Numbered from the stretch's first letter, positions 43,757 through 52,618 are shown. The stretch: 64,000 nt of DNA from Alteriqipengyuania bathyomarina_B (GCF_038594605.1 NZ_JBCFZM010000001.1:124001-188000), one strand, 5' to 3'. The notes: generated by a model not told the origin, from the letters alone. Numbers and translations are program-made.

Positions 43757-44201
43757 CGGCGCTGCCGTCGACCGATCCGCCCGTCGCCTGCTCGATTCGC
43801 CTTTCCCGTTCGGCCGCTTCGCGCGCTTCCTCGGCCGCGATTTCGGCTTCCATCTTGTCGGTGTCGATCCCGGTCGCCTGGCCGAGCGCGCGGTACATCT
43901 CGCGCCGTTTCTCAAGCCGTGCATCCAGCAGCCGTTGGCGCGCTTCCTTGCGTTCCTGGTTTTCGAGGTTCGAAGCGACGATCTCGGCATCGGTCCGGTC
44001 GGGCGCGAAGGTGGTTATGTAAACGATGTCGGGCGTTTCTGGCGGCGCGTAGACGCGCTCCTGCGCGAAGAAATACAGGAAGAATGCAGGGAACGCGCAG
44101 GAGGCCAGAATGATTGGAATGCGATATGGCTGGGGTCGCCGGATCTCGTTCCAGAAGTCGCCAAGGCCACCGGCGACATCGTATTTGGGGCTGATACGCA
44201 T
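43740..44201 (-). CDS. Single-pass membrane protein with C-terminal coiled coil, unknown function
   Basis: A 153-residue protein, ATG at 44201. The first 35 residues are cytoplasmic, one membrane segment (IPIILASCAFPAFFLYFFAQ) follows, then a segment (ERVYAPPETPDIVYITTFAP) and a long charged helix (KEARQRLLDARLEKRREMYR, AEIAAEEAREAAERERRIEQ) predicted as coiled coil. It overlaps ribD by 17 bases, so it is likely the first gene of a transcript with ribD-ribE. Similar small membrane proteins occur beside ribD in sphingomonads; I know no function. Confidence 0.7.
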   Translation of the reverse strand: MRISPKYDVAGGLGDFWNEIRRPQPYRIPIILASCAFPAFFLYFFAQERVYAPPETPDIVYITTFAPDRTDAEIVASNLENQERKEARQRLLDARLEKRREMYRALGQATGIDTDKMEAEIAAEEAREAAERERRIEQATGGSVDGSADDRSE

Positions 44202-44256
44202 GACCCCAACATAAGCGCACCGGCTTAACCTCGCCAGTCCGGATATTTCGGGGGAT

Positions 44257-44976
44257 CTAGTCGAATGAGGCGAACAGGCCCGGCCCATTGGCTTTTAGCC
44301 AGGCTTCGGCGTGCGGAAGGTCGCCTTCGAACAAATCGGCCAGCAGAGCGTGAAAGGCCGGGGAATGGTCGAAATGCACTCGGTGGGCGGTCTCATGCGC
44401 GACGACCGAGCGGCGCACGTGGTCGGGTGCCATCACCAGCCGCCAATTGAGCCTGACGGTGCCGTTGGAAGAACAGCTGCCCCAGCGTCGCCGCGCGCCG
44501 GAGAGCGAGAAGTCGGGCGTGGAAAGCCCGGCACGGCCCGCGTAGAAGGCGAGGTCCTCAGCGAAGAGTTCTCGAGCTTCGCCCTGCAGCCAGCGCTTGA
44601 GGCGCGGGGTCAGCGTTTCGCGAGGTCCGCCGAGCCGGATTGCATTGTCGCTGGCGAGAACCCGGCGCGGACGGCTTTCGCACCAGTCGATGGCAAGGGC
44701 GCGACCCCTGAAGCTCAGCGAGCCGCCCGGCACCGGCTCGGCGCGGGCAGGCTTTTTCGCGCGCTGTAATTCCAGCCAGTCGGCGCGCGATTGCGCGAAT
44801 TTCAATGCTTCGCGGGTGGTGCCCCAGCGCGGCAGCGTGACCCGTGCGCTCTCGCCATCATCGGCCAACCGCAGGGTCATGCGGGTGGCGCGCGGATGCC
44901 GCCGGATGACGAGCGGCAGATCGCCACCGGCCAGCGCGACCACCGGATCGGCGGGTTCGCGCAACCAGTCGATCAT
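44257..44976 (-). CDS. YgjP-type M48-like metallopeptidase (DUF45)
   Basis: A 239-residue protein. The zinc motif HETAH lies at residues 194-198 in VVAHETAHRVHFDHSPAFHA, with a third candidate His204 or His209. The preceding RRRWGSCSSNGTVRLNWRLV is the standard YgjP/DUF45 signature. The family looks like a minimal gluzincin (SprT-like); substrates are unknown. It overlaps the YcgN gene by 4 bases (ATGA), giving a chain SCO1-YcgN-YgjP. Confidence 0.87.
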   Translation of the reverse strand: MIDWLREPADPVVALAGGDLPLVIRRHPRATRMTLRLADDGESARVTLPRWGTTREALKFAQSRADWLELQRAKKPARAEPVPGGSLSFRGRALAIDWCESRPRRVLASDNAIRLGGPRETLTPRLKRWLQGEARELFAEDLAFYAGRAGLSTPDFSLSGARRRWGSCSSNGTVRLNWRLVMAPDHVRRSVVAHETAHRVHFDHSPAFHALLADLFEGDLPHAEAWLKANGPGLFASFD

Positions 44977-45413
44977 TCGGGCCACTCGACGATGTGATGT
45001 TCGAGCGGTCCGGCTGCGGTCTCGGAAATGACGCGCCCCGCGATCCCGGCGCCCTCGTGATGGACATCCTCGCGCGATCCGGTGAGCAGATAGTGCCACC
45101 GCGGCAACCGGCGTCCCTCGGCCCGGCGGCGATAGGCGCAGGTTTCAGGCAGCCACGGCAGCTTGTCGACCAGCGAGCGGGTGAGTTGCAGGCAATCGGG
45201 CACGTAGGTCTTGCGGTTGGGATAGTCGCGGCACCGCGCGGTCGAACAATCGAGCAGACGGCACGCAACATTCGTTTCCGCGATCTCGCCAGTGTCCTCG
45301 TCCTCCAGCTTGTGGAGGCAGCATCGGCCGCAACCGTCGCACAGTGCCTCCCACTCGGCCTGGGTCAGCTCGCCCAGCGGGCGTTCCCAGAACCGCTCCC
45401 TCATCGCACCCAT
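44973..45413 (-). CDS. YcgN-family cysteine-cluster protein
   Basis: A 146-residue protein close to E. coli YcgN (UPF0260). Conserved Cys groups are CDGCGRCCLHKLEDEDTGEI, ACRLLDCSTARCRDYP and PDCLQLT, likely metal-binding, and ETCAYRRRAEGRRLPRWHY is typical. No reaction is established. Two in-frame ATGs are possible: 45413 or 45404. The latter overlaps the SCO1 gene stop as ATGA, so translation is probably coupled either way. Confidence 0.85.
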   Translation of the reverse strand: MGAMRERFWERPLGELTQAEWEALCDGCGRCCLHKLEDEDTGEIAETNVACRLLDCSTARCRDYPNRKTYVPDCLQLTRSLVDKLPWLPETCAYRRRAEGRRLPRWHYLLTGSREDVHHEGAGIAGRVISETAAGPLEHHIVEWPE

Positions 45414-46000
45414 TTGTTCAGCTCCGCGGCGACCGCTTCAGGTCCTTCGTCGGTCGGCAGCATCGCGATAGGCTCGCCATCGGGGCCGAAGAGAAACGTG
45501 ATATTGGTATGCTGAACGAGGTAGCCGCCACCCTCGCTCTTCTCGCCGATCTGATAGGTGCCGCCGAAATCGCGGACGATCTTGTCGAGTTGTTCCTTGC
45601 CGCCGGTCATCCCGATCAGCCGGGGGTGGAAGGCGTCGGTGAATTCGGTGAGTGCTACGGGTGTGTCGCGATCGGGATCGACGCTGACGAACAGCGGCTG
45701 GATCTTCGCCGCGCGTTCGGGATGGGATTCCTCGAATTGCTTCAATCCGCCCATCGCGCGTTGCACGTCGACCGGGCATACGTCGGGACAGAAGGTGTAG
45801 CCGAAATAGATCGTGCGATACTGCCCTTCGAAATCGCTGAAGCTGACCGGCGCTCCGGTTTCGCCGGTCAGTGTGAAATCGCCGCCGAGAGCAGCGCCTT
45901 CCAGCGGCGGGGAGCCGGAATTCGGCTCGCCCGACGAACAGGCGGCAAGCCCCAGCGCGAGCGTGGCGAAAAGAGGCAGGCAGCTGTAAAGTGCGGTCAT
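45401..46000 (-). CDS. SCO1/SenC-family copper chaperone lipoprotein
   Basis: A 199-residue protein with a lipobox (LGLAAC, Cys21). The thioredoxin-like domain has copper ligands in YTFCPDVCPVD (Cys71, Cys75) and the distant His164 in YLVQHTNITF. SCO proteins deliver or reduce copper at the CuA site of cytochrome oxidase. The gene begins the SCO1-YcgN-YgjP overlapping set. The ankyrin gene runs divergently with about 105 bases between starts. Confidence 0.92.
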   Translation of the reverse strand: MTALYSCLPLFATLALGLAACSSGEPNSGSPPLEGAALGGDFTLTGETGAPVSFSDFEGQYRTIYFGYTFCPDVCPVDVQRAMGGLKQFEESHPERAAKIQPLFVSVDPDRDTPVALTEFTDAFHPRLIGMTGGKEQLDKIVRDFGGTYQIGEKSEGGGYLVQHTNITFLFGPDGEPIAMLPTDEGPEAVAAELNKWVR

Positions 46001-46106
46001 GGCAATCGGGTTCAGCGTCTGCTAATTGGGGGGTCGAGAAGGGCGTGGCCCTACGAACTAGGGCCTATAGCCAGCCCATAACAGGCTTTTAACAGGAGTG
46101 CATAAG

Positions 46107-46730
46107 GTGTCGCTGCCGTTTTTCCGCAATGGGGCCCGTGTGGCCTTACTCTCTCTGGTTGCACTGGGCAGCGCGACTTTCGCGCAGAGCGGGCTGCCTT
46201 CCGAAGGTACGAAATTTCTCAAGGCCGTGCGCGATGGCGATGGCTCCGCAGTGACGCAGATCGTCAAGGAATCGGCCAGCAACACGCTGATCAATTCGCG
46301 CGAGTTCAGCACCGGCGACACCGCGCTGCATATCGTGACGGCGCGTCGGGAAGCGACGTGGATTCGATTCCTCATCAATAATGGTGCCAATCCCAATCTT
46401 GCGAACAAGGAAGGCGTGACGCCGCTGATGCTGGCGACCCGCATCGGCCATATCGAAGGGGTCACCGAATTGCTTGAAGCGGGTGCGGACGTCGATCCGC
46501 TGTCGGTCACGGGCGAAACGCCTCTGATATTTGCGGTCCATCGTCGCGATGTGCCGTTGGTGCGCGTCCTGCTGAAACACGGCGCCGACCCCGACCGGAC
46601 CGACAATTCAGGGCGCTCGGCCCGCGATTATGTCGAGCTGATCGGCGAGCGTCGGCTCTCCGAAGAATTTGCCGATGGCGAGGCGAAGCAGGGCGAAGAC
46701 GCCGCCCAGCAATACGGCCCGAGCCTTTAG
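46107..46730 (+). CDS. Exported ankyrin-repeat protein
   Basis: A 207-residue protein; I choose GTG 46107 because AGGAG ends 8 bases before it, while GTG 46098 lies inside that site. A signal peptide (VALLSLVALGSATFAQ) precedes four ankyrin repeats: GDTALHIVTARREATWIRFL, NKEGVTPLMLATRIGHIEGV, TGETPLIFAVHRRDVPLVRV and a degenerate last one. The tail is acidic and Gln-rich. Ankyrin repeats bind proteins; the partner is unknown. The COQ9-family gene follows 34 bases downstream. Confidence 0.88.
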   Translation: MSLPFFRNGARVALLSLVALGSATFAQSGLPSEGTKFLKAVRDGDGSAVTQIVKESASNTLINSREFSTGDTALHIVTARREATWIRFLINNGANPNLANKEGVTPLMLATRIGHIEGVTELLEAGADVDPLSVTGETPLIFAVHRRDVPLVRVLLKHGADPDRTDNSGRSARDYVELIGERRLSEEFADGEAKQGEDAAQQYGPSL

Positions 46731-46764
46731 GAACGCCGGCTTTTCCAGGTACGAGAAAGACGCG

Positions 46765-47445
46765 ATGATCGATAACCCCACCGACCTCACGCTGGACGAG
46801 CTGCGCCTCGCGCTTGCCCCTGCAATCGCCGATTCGGCGATCTTCGACGGCTGGACCGAGACTGCGCTGGTCGCTGCGGCGGAGATGGAGGGCGTCGACC
46901 CGGCGCTGGCCAGGCTCGCCTTCAAGCGCGAGGGACGCCAGACCGACGCGATGGTGATGGTCACGGCGTGGATCGAATCGATCGACGCAGCGATGGCGCG
47001 CGACCTTCCGCAAGAAGTGCTGGCGACGCGCAAAATTCGCGAGAAAATCCGCGACCTGGTGCTCTATCGGCTGGATGCCGTTGCAGGTCAGGAAGAGGCG
47101 ATGCGGCGGGCGCTGGCGATTGGCTCCATGCCGCAAAACGTCCGCGCTTCGCTGCGCGGGGCGTGGCAGAGTGCCGACATCATGTGGCGGCTCGCCGGTG
47201 ACACCGCGACCGATTACAACCACTATACCAAGCGGGCGATCCTCTCGTCGCTCTACAGCGCCACCTTGCTGGTCTGGCTCGACGACGAGAGCGAGGACAA
47301 GGCGGAAACCCGAGCTTTCCTCGACCGGCGGATCGAGAACGTCATGCAGTTCGAAAAGGCCAAGGCCCAATGGCTTGGCAGCGGGGAGCGCGAAAGGTTC
47401 AGCCCGGCACGCATGCTCGGCCGCCTGCGCTATCCCGCGAACTGA
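46765..47445 (+). CDS. COQ9-family ubiquinone biosynthesis protein
   Basis: A 226-residue helical protein. The N-terminal TetR-like fold (LDELRLALAPAIADSAIFDG) and the COQ9 core (QNVRASLRGAWQSADIMWRLAGD, TDYNHYTKRAILSSLYSATL) are clear. COQ9 binds lipids and assists COQ7 hydroxylase in ubiquinone synthesis in mitochondria and alphaproteobacteria. No other coq gene is nearby. The start is the ATG at 46765; an upstream frame overlaps the ankyrin gene. Confidence 0.88.
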   Translation: MIDNPTDLTLDELRLALAPAIADSAIFDGWTETALVAAAEMEGVDPALARLAFKREGRQTDAMVMVTAWIESIDAAMARDLPQEVLATRKIREKIRDLVLYRLDAVAGQEEAMRRALAIGSMPQNVRASLRGAWQSADIMWRLAGDTATDYNHYTKRAILSSLYSATLLVWLDDESEDKAETRAFLDRRIENVMQFEKAKAQWLGSGERERFSPARMLGRLRYPAN

Positions 47446-47453
47446 TCCCCTAA

Positions 47454-47467
47454 GATTATTGATAATC
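47454..47467 (+). promoter_or_regulatory. Fur-box-like palindrome upstream of feoAB
   Basis: GATTAT TG ATAATC is an inverted repeat with 6-base arms 40 bases before feoA. It resembles half of the classic Fur consensus GATAATGATAATCATTATC and lies in an AT-rich island within GC-rich DNA. Ferrous-iron repression of feoAB by Fur is the expected logic. Binding is inferred only. Confidence 0.55.
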
Positions 47468-47506
47468 AGTTGCATCTAGGGCTGCGCTTTGCCAGAAGCG
47501 CGCGCC

Positions 47507-47749
47507 ATGACGCTCGAAAGCCTTGAACCCGGCAGGACAAGCCGGATTTCCGCCATCGATTGGGATGCACTGCCGACGGCCGATGCGAAGCGGATGCGCG
47601 CGCTCGGCTTCGATACCGGCGTCGAGGTGCGCATGGCGCATCACGGCGTCTTCGGCGGACGCGATCCGGTTGCAGTGTCGATCGGCCGGATGACGGTCGC
47701 GCTGCGCAAGAGCCAGGCCTCCGCGATTTCGCTCGAACTGGACGCGTAG
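47507..47749 (+). CDS. feoA: Ferrous iron transport protein FeoA
   Basis: An 80-residue SH3-like protein: LESLEPGRTSRI, MRALGFDTGVEVRMAHHGVF, and DPVAVSIGRMTVALRKSQA match FeoA. It is thought to aid FeoB. ATG 47507 is preferred over an upstream TTG; a GCGC stretch rather than a strong ribosome-binding site precedes it. feoB starts one base after its stop, and no feoC is present. Confidence 0.88.
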   Translation: MTLESLEPGRTSRISAIDWDALPTADAKRMRALGFDTGVEVRMAHHGVFGGRDPVAVSIGRMTVALRKSQASAISLELDA

Positions 47750-47750
47750 C

Positions 47751-49595
47751 ATGACCGAGAATTTCCGCGTTGCGCTGCTCGGCAACCCCAACTCGGGCAA
47801 GAGCGCGTTGTTCAACAAGCTGACCGGCGCACGCCAGAAGATCGCCAACTATCCCGGCGTTACGGTGGAGCGCGTGGCGGGCGTGCTCGCGCTGCCCGAC
47901 GGTACGCAAGCCGAGGTGATCGACCTTCCCGGGGCCTATGCCTTCGATGCATCGAGCCCCGACGAAGAAGTGACCCGCAAGGTTGTGCAGGGCGATTTTC
48001 CCGGCGAGGCAGAGCCCGATGTGCTGGTGCTGGTGCTCGACGCCGGCAACCTCGAACAGCATCTGGTTTTCGCGCAGGAAGTGTTGGCGCTCGGCAAGCC
48101 GACCATCGTTGCGCTCAACATGGTCGACATGGCGGAACGTGATGGGCTGAAGCTCGACTCGACCATCCTGTCGCAGGCACTCGGCGTACCGGTGGTCGAG
48201 ACCGTGGCGGTGCGCCGTCGCGGGATCGAGGACCTGACCGCCGCAATCGCGGCTGCACGCGCCGACGTCGGCACGCTCGCCGATCGCCCGAAGATCGACG
48301 CGACCGAGCGGCGGCTGGAAGCGCGCACCATCGCCAAGGCTGCGGTCTACCAGACCTCCAAGGCGCGCCGTATCGGCGACCGGCTGGATGGCGTTCTCCT
48401 TAATCCCTGGATCGGCCCGCTCATCCTGCTCGCGCTGCTGTTCGTTATGTTCCAGGCCGTGTTCGCCTGGGCCGCACCGCTGACCGACGCGCTCGATGGC
48501 GCGGCGGGGGGGCTGGGCGCGTGGGTCGAGGGCGCGATGCCCGAGAGCTTCCTGCGCGACCTGCTGACCGAGGGAATTATCGCGGGCGTGGGATCGGTGG
48601 TGGTGTTCCTGCCTCAGATCGTGATCCTGTTCCTCTTCATCCTGATCATGGAGGCGACCGGCTACATGGCACGGGCCGCCTTCCTGATGGACCGTTTGAT
48701 GGCGGGCGTTGGCCTGTCGGGGCGCAGCTTCATTCCGCTGCTGTCCAGCTTTGCCTGCGCTATCCCGGGCATCATGGCGACGCGCAGTATCGCCGATCCG
48801 AAAGACCGGCTGACCACCATCCTGATCGCGCCGCTGATGACCTGTTCGGCCCGGCTGCCCGTCTATGCCGTCATCATCGCCGCATTCATCCCCGCGCGCG
48901 ATGTGGGGGGCGGGATCGGGCTTCAGGGCCTCGTGCTGTTCGCGCTCTATCTGGCGGGTATCGTCGGCGCGCTTATCGTCGCGCTGATCCTGCGGGGCAC
49001 GCTGACCAAGGGCGGGGCGACCGGCTTCATCATGGAACTGCCGCGCTACCAGTTGCCGTCGGTCGGCGACATCCTGATCGGGCTGTGGCAGCGCGCGTGG
49101 GTGTTCCTGCGCCGAGCGGGCACGATCATCTTCTCGGCCACGGTGATCCTGTGGCTGCTGCTCAGCTTCCCGCAGGCCGAGCCGGGCGAGAGCCAGGTCG
49201 ACGCCTCCTTCGCAGGCCAGATCGCGGGCGGCCTGAACGTCGTCCTCGAACCGATCGGCTTCAACCGCGAGATTAGCCTCGCGCTGATCCCCGCGATGGC
49301 CGCGCGCGAGGTGGCGGTCGCATCGCTCGCGACGACCTACGCCATCGATGCCGACGACGAGGAGGAAGAGGCAGAAGGCCTCGCCAGCACGCTGTCGCAA
49401 CGCTGGAGCCTGCCGACCGCGCTCGCCTTCCTCGCGTGGTTCGTCTTCGCACCGCAGTGTCTGTCGACCATCGCGGTCGCCCGGCGCGAGACCAACGGGT
49501 GGAAATGGCCGCTGTTCATGGTCGGCTACCTGTTCGCGCTGGCCTACATCTTCGCAGGCATCACCTATTGGAGTGCGGTGGCGTTGGGGCTTTAG
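47751..49595 (+). CDS. feoB: Ferrous iron transporter FeoB
   Basis: A 614-residue protein. The N-terminal G domain has P-loop GNPNSGKS (residues 11-18), NYPGVTVER, DLPGAYAFD (G3) and LNMVDMAERD (G4). The membrane part has repeated Gate motifs: ILFLFILIMEATGYMARAAF, LLSSFACAIPGIMATRSIAD, SARLPVYAVII and ALIPAMAAREVAVASLATTY. It lacks the extra C-terminal extension of the E. coli protein (about 770 residues), as usual for the short sphingomonad type. It moves Fe2+ across the inner membrane. Coupled to feoA. Confidence 0.95.
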   Translation: MTENFRVALLGNPNSGKSALFNKLTGARQKIANYPGVTVERVAGVLALPDGTQAEVIDLPGAYAFDASSPDEEVTRKVVQGDFPGEAEPDVLVLVLDAGNLEQHLVFAQEVLALGKPTIVALNMVDMAERDGLKLDSTILSQALGVPVVETVAVRRRGIEDLTAAIAAARADVGTLADRPKIDATERRLEARTIAKAAVYQTSKARRIGDRLDGVLLNPWIGPLILLALLFVMFQAVFAWAAPLTDALDGAAGGLGAWVEGAMPESFLRDLLTEGIIAGVGSVVVFLPQIVILFLFILIMEATGYMARAAFLMDRLMAGVGLSGRSFIPLLSSFACAIPGIMATRSIADPKDRLTTILIAPLMTCSARLPVYAVIIAAFIPARDVGGGIGLQGLVLFALYLAGIVGALIVALILRGTLTKGGATGFIMELPRYQLPSVGDILIGLWQRAWVFLRRAGTIIFSATVILWLLLSFPQAEPGESQVDASFAGQIAGGLNVVLEPIGFNREISLALIPAMAAREVAVASLATTYAIDADDEEEEAEGLASTLSQRWSLPTALAFLAWFVFAPQCLSTIAVARRETNGWKWPLFMVGYLFALAYIFAGITYWSAVALGL

Positions 49596-49684
49596 CGAGC
49601 CTGTTCAAATTGGCGCCTTCCCTACTGGCCCCGATGCGTCCCATTCGATAGGCCCGGGGCAACACACACGAAGGGATACGAATC

Positions 49685-50221
49685 ATGGCGGGCAGCCTCA
49701 ACAAGGTCATGCTGATCGGCAATCTGGGCGCGGACCCGGAAATCCGCAGCTTCCAGAACGGCGGCAAGGTCGCCAACCTGCGCATCGCGACCAGCGAGAC
49801 ATGGAAGGACCGCAACACGGGCGAGCGGCAGGAGCGGACCGAGTGGCACACCGTCGCGATCTTCTCCGAAGGGCTGGTCAACGTGGTTGAGCGGTTCCTT
49901 AAGAAGGGCAGCAAGGTCTACATCGAAGGCAAGCTGCAGACCCGCAAATGGCAGGATCAGAACGGTCAGGACCGCTATAGTACCGAAGTGGTGCTGCGCG
50001 GCTTCGACGGAACGCTGACGATGCTCGACGGTGCCCAGGGCGGCGGCGGCGGCGGCTACGGAGGCGGTGGCCAGCGTGGCGGTGGCTCGGGCGGCGGTTA
50101 CGGCGGCGGCGATCAGGGCGGCGGCTGGAACCAGGGCGGCGGCGGCTCCGGCGGCGACTCGGGCGGTAGCTCGGGTGGCGGCGCCAGTTACGACGATCTG
50201 GAAGACGACATTCCGTTCTAG
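49685..50221 (+). CDS. ssb: Single-stranded DNA-binding protein
   Basis: A 178-residue SSB. The OB-fold (about residues 1-110) starts MAGSLNKVMLIGNLGADPEI and includes NLRIATSETWKDR, ERTEWHTVAIF and GSKVYIEGKLQTRKWQDQNG. A Gly-rich disordered linker (about 115-165) and the partner-binding tip DDLEDDIPF follow. It coats ssDNA in replication and repair. The linker is a GGC-rich, repetitive stretch prone to length change. Confidence 0.97.
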   Translation: MAGSLNKVMLIGNLGADPEIRSFQNGGKVANLRIATSETWKDRNTGERQERTEWHTVAIFSEGLVNVVERFLKKGSKVYIEGKLQTRKWQDQNGQDRYSTEVVLRGFDGTLTMLDGAQGGGGGGYGGGGQRGGGSGGGYGGGDQGGGWNQGGGGSGGDSGGSSGGGASYDDLEDDIPF

Positions 50222-50290
50222 GTTTTTGGCGGCATCGTGCCGTTGAGCCGGGCTCACATGTCAGACAGCACGGCGGAGCAAGGTGGCCGG

Positions 50291-50755
50291 ATGCACATCC
50301 GTTCACTTAGCTTCTGCATGATTGCGGCGCTTGCGTGGGTGCTTGGTGCGCCCGGCGTGCTTCATGCGCAATCGCAGCCTGCCGCGCCTGCGCAGCATTT
50401 GCGATCCATCGATGCGGCCGAGGCAAGCCGTGTGCTTGATGCGTTGCGCCAGGAACAGGCGAAGCTGAGAGAGGGCAAGAAGACCTACTTCGACCTCTCA
50501 AGCGGTGCCCCTGCATCCTACGAGCAGAAACGCAACGGCCCGCGCGATGCCTTCGTGGCGCTTGACCTCGACGATGTGTGGCAGATCGAACGCTAGTCGC
50601 GTGATGGCGAAGTCTTCCCCCGCTACCAGCTCACGCTGAGGCCCGATGGGCACAACGCCCCGATCTGGACACTCGAGGTAACGATGACCTGGCCAAGGGA
50701 TGTGACGCGAATCATCGAAGTTACGATGTTCTACGGTCCTACCGCACCGTTCTGA
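50291..50755 (+). pseudogene. Small secreted-protein gene broken by an in-frame TAG
   Basis: ATG 50291 opens a frame with a signal peptide (SFCMIAALAWVLGAPGVLHA). Codons 1-101 are followed by TAG at 50594-50596, and the same frame stays open with clear coding codon use for 52 more codons to TGA at 50753-50755. The text across the stop reads LDDVWQIER, stop, SRDGEVFPRYQLTLRPDG, with GC-rich third positions on both sides. The intact product would be 153 residues. I do not recognise the family. A short secreted product of 101 residues may still be made. Confidence 0.68.
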
Positions 50756-50775
50756 CCGCACCTTTGGCTCCAAGC

Positions 50776-50797
50776 CCTGACACACCTGACACAGTGT
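50776..50797 (+). repeat. 22-base dispersed repeat, copy 2
   Basis: Exact copy of the sequence at 41660-41681 (opposite strand), 20 bases after the stop of the broken secreted-protein gene. In both copies the sense-strand orientation relative to the preceding gene is the same. The 290 bases from here to the ABC-F gene hold no convincing gene; a 60-codon hydrophobic frame on the minus strand is noted as rejected. Confidence 0.9.
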
Positions 50798-51046
50798 TAT
50801 AGGCGAGAAATCCTGTGGAGCGCATCTTGGCGATTTTGCGGTTCTATCGACGGTTTCAAAGAGCGACGCGATCCTGACGCGCGCCGTCGGGGTAGGACAG
50901 CGAAAACGGGTCGCGATATCGCCCTGACCGCTTGCGTCGCGTCTGGCCACGCCGTAAATTACACCCAAGCCAGAGAAGGATGTGTGCCGTGATCAACAGG
51001 ACGAACAACGCGAACCGCCTTGTCTCGAATCCTGCCACGGTGCCCT

Positions 51047-52618
51047 ATGCCCTCCTTCCTCACGCTCGACTCCCTATCTGCACACACGCCTGACGGACGC
51101 CCGCTTTTCCATGACCTGACGCTCTCGGTCGGAACCGAGCGGGTCGGCCTCGTCGGGCGCAACGGGTCGGGCAAGTCGACCTTGCTCAATCTGATCTGCG
51201 GCGCGGGAAAGCCCGCGTCAGGCAGCATTCAACTGACCGGTACGGTCGACATCCTGCAGCAGGATTTGTCACCCGAGTTCACGATTGCCCGAGCGCTCGG
51301 CGTGGCGGATCGGCTGGCGGCGACCACGCGCGTGCTGGCGGGCGAGGGGACGCAGGAGGATTTCGCCCAGGCGGACTGGACGCTCGAAGAGCGCGTGGAG
51401 GCGGCATTCGCAGCGGTCGGCCTGCCCGCGATGCCGCTCGACCGGCGCATCGGCACGCTTTCGGGTGGAGAACGCACGCGCATCGGGATCGCTCGCCTGC
51501 GGCTGGAAGCGCCCGACCTCCTGCTGCTGGATGAGCCGACCAACAACCTCGATCCCTCCGGCCGCGCTGCCATTGCGGCGCTGATCGCCGATTGGCGGGG
51601 CGGGGTACTGGTCGCCAGCCATGACCGGCACCTGCTCGAAAACATGGATCGGATCGTCGAACTGACACCCATCGGCATCCGCAGTTTTGGTGGTGGCTGG
51701 TCTGCCTTCGCCGCTGCGCGGGAGGCGGAGCGTGTTCGCGCCGCCGAGGAGAGCGAGCGGGCCAACGCAGCCCTGCGGGCCGCGCAGCGCTCGGCGCAGG
51801 ATCGGCGCGAGGCCAAGGCGCGGCGCGACAAGGTGGGCCGCGCGGTTGCAGCCAAGCGATCCGAGCCGAAGATCGTCCTCAACGCGAGGGCCGAGCGTGC
51901 CGAGAACACAGTCGGGCGCGAGGGCGCAACAAGCGATCGGCTGATCGGCGAGGCTGCCAAACGCCGGGAGGAGGCGCAATCACAAGTGGAGATCGTGACC
52001 CCGCTCACAATCGACATGCCCGCAAGCGGCCTGCCGCCCGGCGCGAGGGTGCTAATGCTGGACCGCGTGCAAGCTGCTGTCGGCACTCGTCGACTGGGCC
52101 CGTGGAGCTTGCGGATAGATGGGTCGGAGCGCGTCGCGCTGATCGGACGCAACGGTGCGGGCAAGAGCACGCTTCTGCGGATTGCGGCGGGTTTGCTCGA
52201 TCCCGTGGCAGGAGAGGTGTTCCGGGCTGAGGGGCGTATCGCCATGCTCGACCAGCACCTGTCGATACTGGACCCGCAGGCCAGCATCCTCGACAATCTG
52301 CGTGCCCATCATCCCGAAATGGATCGGGAGGCCGCCTATGCCCATTGCGCGCGGTTCGCGTTTCGCAATCGCGATGCCTTGCGCATGGTTGGCACCTTAT
52401 CGGGTGGAGAACGGCTGCGGGCAGGCCTGGCTGTGACGCTCGCCGGCGCGGCGGTGCCCTGGCTGCTGATCCTCGATGAACCGACCAATCATCTCGATGT
52501 CGAATCGCTCGAAGTGCTCGAAGATGCGTTGCGAGGCTTCGATGCTGCGCTTCTCGTGGTCAGTCACGATGCGACTTTCCTCGACCGGATCGGGATCGAG
52601 AGGTTTGTTCCGGTCTGA
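51047..52618 (+). CDS. ABC-F family ATP-binding protein
   Basis: A 523-residue soluble protein with two ABC ATPase domains and no membrane segment. Domain 1: GRNGSGKSTLLNL, LSGGERTRIGIARL, LLLLDEPTNNLD. Between them is an Arg/Ala/Glu-rich linker (about 225-300). Domain 2: GRNGAGKSTLLRI, LSGGERLRAGLAV, LLILDEPTNHLDVESLEVLE. ABC-F proteins act on ribosomes in translation quality control or antibiotic protection. Which subfamily is unclear from the linker, so I give no symbol. Confidence 0.92.
   Translation: MPSFLTLDSLSAHTPDGRPLFHDLTLSVGTERVGLVGRNGSGKSTLLNLICGAGKPASGSIQLTGTVDILQQDLSPEFTIARALGVADRLAATTRVLAGEGTQEDFAQADWTLEERVEAAFAAVGLPAMPLDRRIGTLSGGERTRIGIARLRLEAPDLLLLDEPTNNLDPSGRAAIAALIADWRGGVLVASHDRHLLENMDRIVELTPIGIRSFGGGWSAFAAAREAERVRAAEESERANAALRAAQRSAQDRREAKARRDKVGRAVAAKRSEPKIVLNARAERAENTVGREGATSDRLIGEAAKRREEAQSQVEIVTPLTIDMPASGLPPGARVLMLDRVQAAVGTRRLGPWSLRIDGSERVALIGRNGAGKSTLLRIAAGLLDPVAGEVFRAEGRIAMLDQHLSILDPQASILDNLRAHHPEMDREAAYAHCARFAFRNRDALRMVGTLSGGERLRAGLAVTLAGAAVPWLLILDEPTNHLDVESLEVLEDALRGFDAALLVVSHDATFLDRIGIERFVPV

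Noticed and set aside
50856..51038. A 60-codon minus-strand frame with one hydrophobic segment before the ABC-F gene
   Set aside because: It starts at GTG with only a weak upstream AGGG and would leave 8 bases for a divergent promoter to the ABC-F gene. No family resemblance was seen.
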